A stretch of 64,000 bases of DNA, taken from positions 1,868 through 65,867 of the forward strand of contig DKVL01000101.1 of assembly GCA_002491195.1 (NCBI GenBank), read 5' to 3'. Positions within the stretch are counted from its first letter, which is position 1. The number at the start of each line of letters is the position of its first letter. The translations under genes were made by a program, and so were the position numbers. This stretch comes from Lachnospiraceae bacterium UBA7179 (GTDB lineage Bacteria; Bacillota; Clostridia; Lachnospirales; Lachnospiraceae). Of the stretch, positions 8,560 through 17,808 are shown one piece after another. A model generated the notes under the pieces. It was not told the DNA's origin. It did not search any database and was given only the letters and a program-made list of their open reading frames with translations.

Positions 8560-10137
8560 CTACACTTTTTTCATTGCTTGAATCACACAGCTGTGCTTCT
8601 TATTGGGATTTGCTTTGTCATAGTTTATCCCAACCAGCAGGATTTCACCACGGTAGCCCTCGAGTGCCTGCGTGTAATGTCTGTCCTTCATCTGCTGTAT
8701 CGCCGAACCGACACTTCTGTCATATTTTAACTCCACCACAAGCGCTGGTTTGCCCGTATGCGGCAACGGCAGAAATACAATATCCGCAAAACCTTTGCCA
8801 GTCGGAAATTCCCTGATCAACCTATAATCTTTCCTCGCACTGTAATACGCAAGCCCGATGGCGCACGAAAGGGAGTTTTCATCATTGTACGTTAGTATGG
8901 ACGCGACTTCCGTATGCGCCCTGTCAAGCGCCTCTGCGACACTTTCTTCATCACCCAAAAGCGTGTTTTCCAGAAGTTTTTCTGACTCCTTCAAAACGCG
9001 CATCACCTCTGACCAGCCGCCAACACTCATAGCGTTCTCAAATTCCTCAATAATCTCCTTGTTGGGAACAAATGCCTCCTTTTTCCCGGAATCATATGCA
9101 AGATACCCTAAGTGAATCAGCAAAGTCAGTACATCATCCTTCGTCTTGAAATTGCGCATATCATTCTGAAAACTTCTCGTATTTACCTTGACACGCCCGC
9201 CGCCAAGCATCTGCACGATATCTGCGCGAAGTCCGTCAAAATCCATATCCATATATACTTTCAACGCCTCATAAGTCTCTGTTGAAGTCCAGTAATTCGA
9301 GAATTTACGGCGACGCATTGCCTCCACAACGGATTTCGGATTATAGATATGGCGAAACTGCGTAAACTGATATCCGTCATACCAACTGCTCGTCAAGGCA
9401 AAGTCCATATTGTACTGCGCACACAGTTCTTTTACTTCTGTCTCTGTAAAACCCGTATATTCCTCAAAAACATCCTGATCCGTCATCGAATATTCTGTAA
9501 ACATATTTAATGCTGAATGTTCCCCGTATTTTTTCACTGGCAAAATTCCCGTCATATATGCGAGCGCAACGTAAGGCTGGTCTTTCAAGAGATCTCGCAA
9601 AAAATCAAGATACTGTTTCTGCAAATTCTCTGACTTCTGCCGCTCGCGCATCACGCAATCCCACTCGTCCACCAGAAAAACAAATTTTTTCTTCGTCTTC
9701 ATATAAATTCGTTCCAACGCGGCTGCAAGAACTGTTTCCTGCTGCGAAAAATATTCCCCGTACACCTCATAGATGTCCTCTAAAACAATCCGCTCCAAAT
9801 AATCTGTTACATCCTGCTTCTTTGCCCTGATCAGAAACTGCTGCATATTCAGATAAATCACATCATACCTGTTCAAATGCACCAAAAAAGTTTCATCGCT
9901 TTCAATCTTACGCCCTTTGAACAAATCAACCGAATCGCAGCTGCAACTGTAATACGCTGCAAGCATTTGAAGTGCCATTGATTTTCCAAAACGCCGCGGT
10001 CTGCTGACACAGATGTATTTTTGTAATGTATTGATATCCTTGTTTGTCTGCGCGATCAGCCCCGTCTTATCCACATAGATTTCTGATCGGACTGCTTCCC
10101 CAAAACCATCGTTTCCCGGATTCAAATAAATTCCCAC
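8560..10137 (-). CDS. AAA-ATPase-like / PD-(D/E)XK nuclease superfamily protein
   Basis: This protein of about 525 residues belongs to a family abundant in gut anaerobes (AAA-ATPase_like plus DUF1703/PDDEXK_9). The N-terminal ATPase has YVDKTGLI and the P-loop-like RPRRFGKSMALQML near residue 49, and FLVDEWD as Walker B. The C-terminus has GFADIVFLPLP ... ALVVELKYD, the D(x)n-ExK core of a PD-(D/E)XK fold. The cellular role of the family is not established; it often occurs in many copies. The start chosen is a GTG preceded at 7 bp by AAAGAGG; a GTG three codons earlier overlaps that site. It ends at a good terminator and appears monocistronic. Confidence 0.88.
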   Translation of the reverse strand: MGIYLNPGNDGFGEAVRSEIYVDKTGLIAQTNKDINTLQKYICVSRPRRFGKSMALQMLAAYYSCSCDSVDLFKGRKIESDETFLVHLNRYDVIYLNMQQFLIRAKKQDVTDYLERIVLEDIYEVYGEYFSQQETVLAAALERIYMKTKKKFVFLVDEWDCVMRERQKSENLQKQYLDFLRDLLKDQPYVALAYMTGILPVKKYGEHSALNMFTEYSMTDQDVFEEYTGFTETEVKELCAQYNMDFALTSSWYDGYQFTQFRHIYNPKSVVEAMRRRKFSNYWTSTETYEALKVYMDMDFDGLRADIVQMLGGGRVKVNTRSFQNDMRNFKTKDDVLTLLIHLGYLAYDSGKKEAFVPNKEIIEEFENAMSVGGWSEVMRVLKESEKLLENTLLGDEESVAEALDRAHTEVASILTYNDENSLSCAIGLAYYSARKDYRLIREFPTGKGFADIVFLPLPHTGKPALVVELKYDRSVGSAIQQMKDRHYTQALEGYRGEILLVGINYDKANPNKKHSCVIQAMKKV

Positions 10138-10192
10138 AACCGACACCTCTTTCAGACAATCATGCCTATCCCTTCCCTAAAAAGCCACGCAC

Positions 10193-12403
10193 TTACTGAT
10201 GAATCGCCTTTCTCGTCTTATGAATTATTCCTCTCACTTTCGTCCGCTGCAAAAAGATATCGTAGCTCTTGATAATCAAAACGGAGCACTTCGCCTGCTC
10301 CATAATCTTGTCTGTGCGGAATCCCGTCACAACCTCCTGGATTCCCCAGTCGAGAGAGGCGCCCATGACAATCAAGTCATACTGGTCAGAATGCTCCACA
10401 ACCTTCTCAATCAGATCGCCGCTGCTGACCATGATCTCTGTTGGCTGGTCAAATTTTGCCGCAGATTTCTCGAGGTACTCTTTCGTGCTCTCGATATCCT
10501 CCTCGTGATCCACCACATTGAGCAGCGTAATCTTCGCGCCATACCCGTTGGCAATACGGTTGACCACCTTTGCCGTCATCTTGGAGTACTTACCGCCGCC
10601 ATACGGAAATAAAATATTCTTATATTCCTGACTTTTGCCATTCATGCGCAGGATTCCTACATCCGCAGGCGCCTCCTGCAGCATCTGATATGTAATATTG
10701 CCATACATATATTTCACCAAACCGGAACCATGCCAGCCCATGATCACCAGCGGATTTTTCTCCTTCTTGATAACGGACATGATCGCGTGAAAGGCGTTGG
10801 TCGAATTGATCAGCACCGGCCGCATACACGGATCGAACTCGTAACCCTTGAGCAGCTGGACAACACTGTCCTGCACGCCCATCGACTGCATCATCGTATC
10901 ATAATCCGCGATCGTGAGCAGGTTATCCGGAAAGACGTTGACCTTCACCGGAACAACCGTCGTGCTCTCCTCCGCAAGGGCGATCTTCCTGCCAAAATTA
11001 AGCAGCCCCTCCGCCGTATTTGGATTCGACACCGGGATAATAATCTCATTTTTCCTGTTGTCTTTCTTCGGCTCCTTGATCTCCGGCACATCAACAATCG
11101 AAATGCCCTTTGAAGCGTATTTTAGCTTCGGCATGATCAGATAATAGTACAACACACCAGCACCGATCACAGCTACCGCTATAATAAGTGCAGGACGGTC
11201 TGATATCGCCAGATTGACAATCAAAAACAGATTCAGTCCGATTCCAAGCAGCGGCGTCAGAGGAAATAGCGGCACCCGGAATTTCCGCTCCAACTCCGGT
11301 TTTTTCTTCCGGAAAATGATCAGCGCCACATTGACAAGACTGTAGCCCGTCAGCGAAAAGATACTGGTCACTGTCGAGATATGTTCCAGGTCTCTGATCG
11401 AAACAGCGATAAAGACAATGATCGAAGAGACGACAATCGAAAAAATCGGTGTCTTTGTCGTCTTGTTGATCGCCTTGAACAGACTGGGCAGCCGCTGATC
11501 CCTCGCCATTGCAAACGAAGTCCTCGAGGACGCCATGACCGCTGTGTTGATCGAGGACAGCGTCGCCAGAATCCCGGCAAAGGCAAAGAGATAACCGCCA
11601 AACGCCCCGCCTATCCGAACCGCCGTATCAATCATCGGCGTGCTCGTAACCTCCGGCACCAGCTCCTGCCATGGAATAATACCACACCCTATAAAAAATA
11701 CCGACGTCTTGATCACAATGACTGCCGCAATCGAGATGAGGATCGCCTTCGGAATCGTCTTCTCCGGCTCAATGACCTCCTCGCTCGCCGTCGTGATCAG
11801 CCCATACCCGATGTAAGTCATATATAGAAATCCCATCGCGTTGAACACGCCCGACATCCCCTGCGGCGTGTACGGTGCCTGGTACTCCATATCAATATGA
11901 AAAACGCCGACGATCACATACAACGCCAGCAGCGCGATCAGAAGCGTCGTGATCACATTCTGCAGTGTCCCGGAACTTTTCGTCCCCTTAATATTCGTGA
12001 ACATGACATAGACCACGAGCAGATAAGCTGCTGCCATCTGCGGAATAAACGGAAAAATGTAATTGATAAAATTCCCAAATCCCAGCGCAAACAGACCGCA
12101 CGACATCGCGTACCCAAGCCAGAACCCCCATCCGCAGATAAAGCCGATAATATTGTTTCCGGTCGCCTCCTTCACATAGACATAACCGCCGCCCGCCTTT
12201 GGTATCACTGTGACAAGCTCCGCAAAGGACAGCCCCGTAAACACCGCCGCGATGCCCGCTAAAAAAATCGCAAGCGAGGCGCCCGGCCCCGCTGTTGCGT
12301 AACTTGTGCCCGCCAGAACAAAAATCGCGGAACCGATCATTGTTCCGATGCTAATCATCAGTGCAGAGTACATTCCAAGAGTTCTGTCTAATTTTTGCTT
12401 CAT
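10193..12403 (-). CDS. APC family amino acid permease with C-terminal USP domains
   Basis: This 736-residue protein has an N-terminal APC-superfamily transporter of about 430 residues. It begins TLGMYSALMISIGTMIGSAIFVLAG, carrying the substrate-binding GxxIGxxxF-type motif, and has about twelve hydrophobic segments. The C-terminal 280 residues are cytoplasmic and hold two universal-stress-protein-like domains: one from KNEIIIPVSNPN, the second from KNILFPYGGG to LIVMGASLDW and CSVLIIKSYD. USP tails bind ATP or other nucleotides and are thought to gate or regulate uptake. GGAGG is 6 bp from the ATG. The leader holds a conspicuous array of three hairpins. Amino acid specificity is not evident. 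Confidence 0.9.
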   Translation of the reverse strand: MKQKLDRTLGMYSALMISIGTMIGSAIFVLAGTSYATAGPGASLAIFLAGIAAVFTGLSFAELVTVIPKAGGGYVYVKEATGNNIIGFICGWGFWLGYAMSCGLFALGFGNFINYIFPFIPQMAAAYLLVVYVMFTNIKGTKSSGTLQNVITTLLIALLALYVIVGVFHIDMEYQAPYTPQGMSGVFNAMGFLYMTYIGYGLITTASEEVIEPEKTIPKAILISIAAVIVIKTSVFFIGCGIIPWQELVPEVTSTPMIDTAVRIGGAFGGYLFAFAGILATLSSINTAVMASSRTSFAMARDQRLPSLFKAINKTTKTPIFSIVVSSIIVFIAVSIRDLEHISTVTSIFSLTGYSLVNVALIIFRKKKPELERKFRVPLFPLTPLLGIGLNLFLIVNLAISDRPALIIAVAVIGAGVLYYYLIMPKLKYASKGISIVDVPEIKEPKKDNRKNEIIIPVSNPNTAEGLLNFGRKIALAEESTTVVPVKVNVFPDNLLTIADYDTMMQSMGVQDSVVQLLKGYEFDPCMRPVLINSTNAFHAIMSVIKKEKNPLVIMGWHGSGLVKYMYGNITYQMLQEAPADVGILRMNGKSQEYKNILFPYGGGKYSKMTAKVVNRIANGYGAKITLLNVVDHEEDIESTKEYLEKSAAKFDQPTEIMVSSGDLIEKVVEHSDQYDLIVMGASLDWGIQEVVTGFRTDKIMEQAKCSVLIIKSYDIFLQRTKVRGIIHKTRKAIHQ

Positions 12404-12416
12404 AATTATCCTCCAT

Positions 12417-12527
12417 GCCGCCTTAGCGGCTCAATAAGAAGAATGCCTGCCCTTGGCATTCTTCCAGTGTGTAATTTAGAAATTCTTAGCGGGCGTACTT
12501 TGGCCGCTTAGAATTTCTTTACACACT
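12417..12527. repeat. Three-hairpin structured repeat upstream of the APC permease
   Basis: Three perfect or near-perfect stems occur in succession. The first is GCCGC/GCGGC (12417-12430), directly next to the ribosome site. The second is GAAGAATGCC/GGCATTCTTC (12438-12464). The third is a long two-part stem, AGTGTGTAA/TTACACACT outside and AGAAATTCTTAGCGG/CCGCTTAGAATTTCT inside, with loop GCGTACTTTGG (12466-12527). The second and third are repeated at 33223-33311 with different stem sequences but the same architecture and loop core. Confidence 0.75.
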
Positions 12528-12632
12528 TCCTTTGTGGATTATATTTTAACGCTTTCGAACTCTGGTGTCAACTTGTGCACTCTTATTACTCATACTTCCC
12601 ACTCTATAATCATGTGGCAACACTGAATTTAT

Positions 12633-12662
12633 AAAAATGATTCCTTTTTCAAACATGCTCTA
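12633..12662. repeat. Terminal remnant of the MITE-like element
   Basis: TTTTTCAAACATGCTCTA matches the terminal inverted repeat of the element at 57588-57790 with one difference. Only about 25-30 bp remain. It supplies the last codons and the stop of the SUKH-like gene. Confidence 0.6.
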
Positions 12663-13266
12663 ATACAGTAATCTTATCCAGAAATTCCTGCGCGGTATCC
12701 GCGATGATCCCATATGGATTTTCCTCATAGACGTCAAAGTATCCATAGCCGAAATCCACCCACTCGAACTTGCCAGTATCGTTGTTGAAAATCAGTGAGA
12801 TCTGTCCAATATTGAGCAGGAGTTCCCCAAGGTAAGCTCTGTGCCCGAAATCATTTCCGCCTGTCCAGTCCCCGAAAAATGCTTCCTGCGCGAACTGACT
12901 CACATAATTACTGCTGCTGCCACTGATGGACCGCAGGCTAAACTCGCAAAACGCTCTCCCACCGTTCGCCTCGTCAAGCCAGCCGTCCGCGCCGCTAAGC
13001 TGCTCTTTCACCAGCTCTTTGGGATCAAACTTCATGATTCCATCGATTACGTAGGCCTGTCTGCCTTCCACCCATTTTCCCATCTGAAATACTTTGACTA
13101 CTTCCATGGACTCCCTCTCGCCCTCATCCGAAAGGGTTCTTGAATAGAAATCTTTGAAATTTTCGTGCAGTGCAAAACCTAAAGTTTTTTTCGCCTCCTG
13201 CCAGTCCAGTTTGATTGTCCCTGCCGTTGCTTTTTTCCAATTTTCAATAACACTGTTCTCTCCCAC
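12649..13266 (-). CDS. SUKH/Syd-like hypothetical protein
   Basis: This 205-residue cytoplasmic protein has no signal peptide or membrane segment. Its pattern of ENWKKATAG, FALHENFKDFYSRTL and later acidic/aromatic strands resembles the SUKH (SMI1/KNR4 and Syd) superfamily, whose members often act as immunity proteins of polymorphic toxins. That assignment rests on general resemblance only. No toxin gene is adjacent. The start is GTG with GGAGG 7 bp upstream. The final residues LEHV and the TGA stop are encoded by the end of a MITE-like repeat, so the original C-terminus may have been replaced. It stands alone between the APC permease leader and the DUF4179 gene. Confidence 0.5.
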   Translation of the reverse strand: MGENSVIENWKKATAGTIKLDWQEAKKTLGFALHENFKDFYSRTLSDEGERESMEVVKVFQMGKWVEGRQAYVIDGIMKFDPKELVKEQLSGADGWLDEANGGRAFCEFSLRSISGSSSNYVSQFAQEAFFGDWTGGNDFGHRAYLGELLLNIGQISLIFNNDTGKFEWVDFGYGYFDVYEENPYGIIADTAQEFLDKITVLEHV

Positions 13267-13580
13267 TTCGATTCCTCCATATCCTTTAGGTACTGTTCAA
13301 AAATAACCTGTACAGTTCTTTTGTTCGTTGTATCAACTACTATTATAATATATGCTGCGCTCATTAGCCATTGCATGTGCATATATCCCTTCAGACGGCA
13401 TTATTATATCATTTCCAGCAACATTTGTCTATTATATTCCATTTCAAAACAACTCATTGACCTTGCCGAGTGTTATTGCTCAGAGTTATAATTCACACCT
13501 CAATAACTTATAGGCTGATAAAAACTGGCACAGATATAAATTGTAACCAAAGCTGTATCACACGGCGTGGGTTCCCGCGA
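13267..13580. other. Intergenic region with no recognised gene
   Basis: About 314 bp, AT-rich, between the SUKH-like gene and the end of the DUF4179 gene. I see no convincing open frame with a ribosome site, and no strong hairpin terminator. Confidence 0.5.
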
Positions 13581-14930
13581 TCATTCTCCAGTCTCAACGA
13601 CGGTCTTAAACAATGCCCGCTCTTCCAGCACTTCCTGGAAACTCCTGCCAAGGTTGTTCGCAGGAGTTCTGTAACGCCTGATCTCATTCATGTACTCGTA
13701 GTAATCGCAGATATAAATATACACTTTGGAGATATCGTGACCTGCGATCGCAAGTTCATATGCATTCGTGCTGCCGTTTTCGATCATATTACCGTCCGCG
13801 TCCAACGCGACTGCCATGGTGAGCTCTGAACCATTGATGATATTCAGCGTCATTTCCACAGAGGACAATTCGATCTTCTCAAGCCCGATGCCTGCCTCAT
13901 TTGTCTGGTTGACCTCGATCACGCGGGAAGCTTTGTCTTTCTGCGCGATTGTCAGGTCATAGGACCAGCTTCCCTCCTGCCACCAGTGTTCATATTTGTT
14001 CGGATACTGATAATACTCCCGCGGCAGACTCTTCATGTACGCTTCCCACTCCTCGTCAGTCATGCGCGCCTGCTCTTCACCCGACTTTGCGCCTTCTATC
14101 GGAAGGTGCTCCGCCAACTCCCCGACAATATTGGAGAGCTCCAGCTTCATCGTGAACGTTTCCGGTATCTCATATTCCTCGATATACTGCGCGTAGTTCT
14201 CAATTGTCAGGGACAATTCCTCCCCGTTAGCCTCCGCCTCTTTCGACGCCTGCTCATATTTGGTGCTGTCTTTATTGATCGCCGAATAATCGATCCGCAA
14301 AATCCCCTCAAAGGTATGGGCATCCGTATACTTGCCCTCGATCGCCCGCCATGAGTGCACGACATCCGGGCGGAAGGAATAGCACTCCTGGGTTTCCACC
14401 TGCATAGTCCCCGTACTATTTTCAAAGACTGCCATGTCCGGAAATTCCTGCACATTCCTGACATTGACGCCGATGTAGACTGCCTGGTTCGTGGCGTACT
14501 CCTCTGTCAGCGTGATTGTGATATCTCCCGATGTCTCCTGGTAAACATTCGCACTTGCTGCATTTTCTCCTGTCTCTTCTGCACCCTGATCCATTGGAAC
14601 ACTCTCGTCCTCCTGATAGAGTATCACCGTATCCTCCTCAGGAAGCTCCCCGAACGAAAACAGATCAGAAAGTTTCGAGAAAATACCTCCCAAAATCGGT
14701 ATCTCGCTTGCCATCACCGGATTCATGACACAGAATGTAACCATCAGCACAAACACCGCCGCAACGCTGCCAATTCCCATCAAAACCCTGCGCATCATCG
14801 GATTTTTCCTATTTGTCTGTTTCGCCTCCCCGCTCCTTATGACTCGATAGACCTCCTCCATCTTCGCATCAATGACCTTGCTCGGACCAAGCTTCGCGCC
14901 CAGAACTCTTCTCAATTCATTTTCCTGCAT
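13581..14930 (-). CDS. DUF4179 membrane protein, putative anti-sigma factor
   Basis: This 449-residue protein has a cytoplasmic N-terminus of about 50 residues, one transmembrane segment (VLMGIGSVAAVFVLMVTFCV, residues about 49-68) and a large extracellular region. The layout and the gene order directly after an ECF sigma factor match DUF4179 proteins, many of which act as anti-sigma or sigma-coupled sensors. The extracellular part begins with an acidic stretch and continues as a beta-rich sensory region. The ATG has GGAGG 6 bp upstream and lies 29 bp after the sigma stop, so the two are co-transcribed. It probably holds the sigma factor inactive until an envelope signal arrives; this is inferred from context. 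Confidence 0.8.
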   Translation of the reverse strand: MQENELRRVLGAKLGPSKVIDAKMEEVYRVIRSGEAKQTNRKNPMMRRVLMGIGSVAAVFVLMVTFCVMNPVMASEIPILGGIFSKLSDLFSFGELPEEDTVILYQEDESVPMDQGAEETGENAASANVYQETSGDITITLTEEYATNQAVYIGVNVRNVQEFPDMAVFENSTGTMQVETQECYSFRPDVVHSWRAIEGKYTDAHTFEGILRIDYSAINKDSTKYEQASKEAEANGEELSLTIENYAQYIEEYEIPETFTMKLELSNIVGELAEHLPIEGAKSGEEQARMTDEEWEAYMKSLPREYYQYPNKYEHWWQEGSWSYDLTIAQKDKASRVIEVNQTNEAGIGLEKIELSSVEMTLNIINGSELTMAVALDADGNMIENGSTNAYELAIAGHDISKVYIYICDYYEYMNEIRRYRTPANNLGRSFQEVLEERALFKTVVETGE

Positions 14931-14959
14931 AATAATCCTCCATTGATTGATATCCCTTA

Positions 14960-15463
14960 TTACCGCTCCAGTGCCACACGCAGCTGTTCTTTTCCGCGAT
15001 GCAGCTTACTTTTGATCGTGTTCTCGTTCATGTCAAGAATCTGCGCAATCTCCCTGATCGTGAACTGCTCCCCATAATATAACTGGAAAATGGCTCTGCT
15101 GTCATCCGGCAGCATGGAGAGCATCTCGCGAAACTCCACATCCGCCTTTCCCACGTCGCTCTGTGCTTCCTCACTGTAATCTTCCAGATAAGCCTTGCGC
15201 TGGTTCATGCGGTATCGTTTCGTGCATCGGTTGATCAGAATCCGCACCAGCCATGTCTTGAAATACTCCTCCTTTTTCAGACTGCCGATATGTTCATATG
15301 CATCCAGGATCGTATCCTGCATCGCATCTGCGACATCTTCCTCGTTTCCCAGATAGCCAAGCGCGACTCGCTGGAGTGTCATCCTGCATTCCTCGATCAA
15401 TGCGATGAAAGCCTCCGCGTCTCCGCGCCTTGCGCGTTTCACTAATGTATTTCCTCTATTCAT
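14960..15463 (-). CDS. ECF-type RNA polymerase sigma factor
   Basis: This 167-residue sigma-70 family protein has region 2 (residues 10-80; YLGNEEDVADAMQDTILDAYEHI is split here as YLGNEEDVADAMQ then DTILDAYEHI). Region 4 follows with MLPDDSRAIFQLYY and the helix-turn-helix FTIREIAQILDMNENTIKSK. No region 1 or 3 is present, as expected for the extracytoplasmic-function group. The start at MNRGNTLVKRAR is supported by GGAGGAGG 4 bp upstream; an in-frame codon 11 residues earlier lacks a site. It heads an operon with the DUF4179 gene. The 270-bp divergent promoter region contains two inverted repeats that could be control sites. Confidence 0.92.
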   Translation of the reverse strand: MNRGNTLVKRARRGDAEAFIALIEECRMTLQRVALGYLGNEEDVADAMQDTILDAYEHIGSLKKEEYFKTWLVRILINRCTKRYRMNQRKAYLEDYSEEAQSDVGKADVEFREMLSMLPDDSRAIFQLYYGEQFTIREIAQILDMNENTIKSKLHRGKEQLRVALER

Positions 15464-15587
15464 TTTCCTCCTCCACTCTGTACGATATTCTGCCAAAGCG
15501 CTTTTACATAGGAACTGTTCCTTACATAGATTAGATACCAGCTTTTAGGATTCGGTTGCATTGTTTTCAAAATCTTTTCCTTCTTGC

Positions 15588-15696
15588 CTGTTACTGGAAC
15601 GGAATGAACAGTAACAGAACGCGTATTTTCAATGTTAGTCATAAACGACAACACTTGATTTTCTGACCATGGTATGTTACTGTGTATTCTGTAACA
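15588..15696. promoter_or_regulatory. Two related inverted repeats in a divergent promoter region
   Basis: CTGTTACTG (15588-15596) and CAGTAACAG (15609-15617) form a perfect 9-bp palindrome with a 12-bp spacer. A second, TGTTAC (15675-15680) and GTAACA (15691-15696), has a 10-bp spacer. Both use the same half-site and lie between the ECF sigma gene and a divergent hypothetical gene. They may be operator or promoter elements. Confidence 0.45.
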
Positions 15697-15736
15697 AGAT
15701 AATGAGACTGCTGCTATATGACAGGAGGATTACCTG

Positions 15737-16291
15737 ATGGACATCTACGAGATCGAAAAACAGGAAGGGCGCTATCTCGCCGGAGAGCTGGAAAAACTGC
15801 GGCTGAAACGTTCTAAAGGGAAAGTCATGGTAAAAGCCACCCCCGCCAACAATGACAGAGTTCATCGTTTTAAGAATCCTTTTCTTATGGAACAGGGATT
15901 ATCAGATGTCTTTGTAAGAGCCAAACAATATTATATAACAATTGACTATCGTTCGCTCTCACTTATCATGGTACAGGACGCCTGTCAGATCATATACCGC
16001 CTGCGCGAGGAAGTTGACTGGAAATATGTAGAACTGGAAATTATCGATATTGCACTCTGCGACGACATCAGTCCCAACAAAGACATCGTGGCGGGCAGGG
16101 CTGAAGCCATAGCTTTTTGTCTGCTGGCCAGCCTTTCCATAACTTACGGCTTCCACAACGCGTTTCATCCGGATTCCGACAGGTTTCTCTTTGAGATTTT
16201 CGATAGGATATCAAACGCAGATGAATTGAAAAAGGTCACGTTCGGGATCGAGGCTAAAGTTAAATCCCTGATCTATAAACTGGCGCTTTAG
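15737..16291 (+). CDS. Hypothetical cytoplasmic protein
   Basis: This 184-residue protein is not assignable to a named family. It begins with a charged helix (residues 1-30) that includes LKLRLKRSKGK-like basic residues and has no signal peptide or membrane anchor. The central part (DYRSLSLIMVQDACQIIYRL) looks alpha-helical. GGAGG lies 7 bp before the ATG. It is transcribed divergently from the ECF sigma operon, sharing the region with the TGTTAC inverted repeats, so it could belong to the same regulon. No operon partner follows; the next gene is convergent. Confidence 0.7.
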   Translation: MDIYEIEKQEGRYLAGELEKLRLKRSKGKVMVKATPANNDRVHRFKNPFLMEQGLSDVFVRAKQYYITIDYRSLSLIMVQDACQIIYRLREEVDWKYVELEIIDIALCDDISPNKDIVAGRAEAIAFCLLASLSITYGFHNAFHPDSDRFLFEIFDRISNADELKKVTFGIEAKVKSLIYKLAL

Positions 16292-16365
16292 GAGCCTTAA
16301 AGCAGGTTTCCTCTTTGCAAGCGAGTAGGGGGATGCTCTTCTCTCCTATTGGGTGTTCGTGTGCA

Positions 16366-16391
16366 TAAAAAGGACCGGAAAATCCGGTCCT
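16366..16391 (-). terminator. Rho-independent terminator of the aldo/keto reductase
   Basis: The minus strand has AGGACCGGA, a 3-nt loop and TCCGGTCCT, followed by a T-rich run. It starts immediately after the stop codon of the reductase. Confidence 0.85.
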
Positions 16392-17396
16392 CTATGATAA
16401 TCCCCCGCATATCTTCTCGATTCGCTGCAATTCTTCATCGCTAAACTTCAGATTGTCCAGCATCCCCACATTATCAATAATCTGTGCAGGTTTCGACGCC
16501 CCGATCAGCACGCTTGTGATATCACCGTCCCGCAAAATCCACGCCAATGCCATCTGCGCAAGGCTTTGTCCACGCTCTCTTGCAAGTTCATTCAACGCCT
16601 TGATCTTGTCAACAGTCTCGATACCCAGCGCCTCCTCTTTTAAAAATCTGCCATCTGTACGGATTCGACTGTCCTGCGGGATACCGTCAATATAGCGGTT
16701 CGTGAGCAGCCCCTGCGCCAACGGGCAGAATGTGATAACCCCGATGCCGTTCGCCGCCGCGTATTCCTTTAGTCCGTCCTTCTCGATCGTCCTGTCAAAC
16801 AGCGAATATTTTCTCTGATTGATGATAAACGGCGTACCCATCTTCTGGAAAAGGTCAGCGATCGCGATCGTCTCTTCTTTATTATAATTGGAAATACCGA
16901 CATAGAGTGCCTTTCCGCTCCGCACGATACCGTCCAGCGCCCCGGCTGTCTCCTCGATCGGTGTGTCCTTGTCCGGTCTGTGATGATAATAGATATCCAC
17001 ATAATCAAGCCCCAACCGCCTTAAGCTCTGGTCAAGGCTGGCAACCAGATATTTCTTGCTGCCCCAGTTCCCATAAGGTCCTGGCCACATATCGTAGCCC
17101 GCCTTGGTTGAAATCACAAGCTCGTCCCGGTAAACGCCAAGTCCCTTTGCCAGGATGCGCCCAAAATTCTCCTCTGCCGCTCCGTAAACGGGGCCATAAT
17201 TGTTCGCAAGGTCAAAATGCGTGATCCCGTTGTCAAACGCTGTGTGACACATTGCCTGCATATTGTCAAAGCTGGCATTGGAACCAAAATTGTGCCACAG
17301 CCCGAGGGAAACAGCCGGCAGCATGAGACCGCTCCTTCCGCAACGGTTATACCGCATTGTATCATACCTTTTTTCGTTTGCTGCATACATTTCCAT
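16392..17396 (-). CDS. Aldo/keto reductase, YghZ-like
   Basis: This 334-residue NADPH-dependent oxidoreductase has an (alpha/beta)8 barrel. Catalytic-site motifs are visible: FDLANNYGPVYGAAEENFG (Asp and Tyr), VISTKAG (Lys) and IYYHHRPD (His). The NLW-type phosphate-binding end is LIGASKPAQIIDN. The best fit is the YghZ/GSP69 group acting on small aldehydes such as methylglyoxal. The start MEMYAANEK is preceded at 6 bp by AAGGAG; the ORF extends 11 codons further upstream without a better site. It is monocistronic with its own terminator. Natural substrate is not known. Confidence 0.92.
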   Translation of the reverse strand: MEMYAANEKRYDTMRYNRCGRSGLMLPAVSLGLWHNFGSNASFDNMQAMCHTAFDNGITHFDLANNYGPVYGAAEENFGRILAKGLGVYRDELVISTKAGYDMWPGPYGNWGSKKYLVASLDQSLRRLGLDYVDIYYHHRPDKDTPIEETAGALDGIVRSGKALYVGISNYNKEETIAIADLFQKMGTPFIINQRKYSLFDRTIEKDGLKEYAAANGIGVITFCPLAQGLLTNRYIDGIPQDSRIRTDGRFLKEEALGIETVDKIKALNELARERGQSLAQMALAWILRDGDITSVLIGASKPAQIIDNVGMLDNLKFSDEELQRIEKICGGLS

Positions 17397-17680
17397 ATCT
17401 TTCTCCTTTTCATAATTGTTCATTTGCAACGATTCAAGTTCGGAATCGTTACGATAATTTCAGTATAACAGATTATCCGATCAATCCATAGATTTTTTTC
17501 AGCGTTCATAAATCGTTCATAGTTCTTTGAAAAATTATTCAATAAATCAACATGATTTGGACATTTAAGCACTCTATACTATAAACATAAGGTGATACGA
17601 AATAAGTCTTACAGGACTTACAAAAGATACCTTACAAACAACGAGTGATAACTTTACTTATAATAACTTTTTCATAATAT

Positions 17681-17710
17681 ATGCCAAGTAGTCGAGAGAT
17701 TACTTGGCAT
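17681..17710. other. Isolated hairpin in a 500-bp intergenic region
   Basis: ATGCCAAGTA and TACTTGGCAT form a perfect 10-bp stem around a 10-nt loop. The surrounding 17397-17770 is AT-rich and holds no gene that I can recognise. The palindrome could be an operator or the end of an untranslated RNA. Confidence 0.5.
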
Positions 17711-17770
17711 CCTCCCTTTTATACGGGTCGTTACGATTACAATTTTTACCTGTCTGCGAAATGTTTTATC

Positions 17771-17799
17771 TTGCATTTTTTTACAATATCGTGTATAAA
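17771..17799 (+). promoter_or_regulatory. Promoter of the AgcS symporter gene
   Basis: A -35 TTGCAT (17771-17776) is 17 bp from a -10 TATAAA (17794-17799). The predicted start, near 17806, is only a few nucleotides before a terminator-like hairpin. Confidence 0.6.
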
Positions 17800-17808
17800 T
17801 ATAAATAA

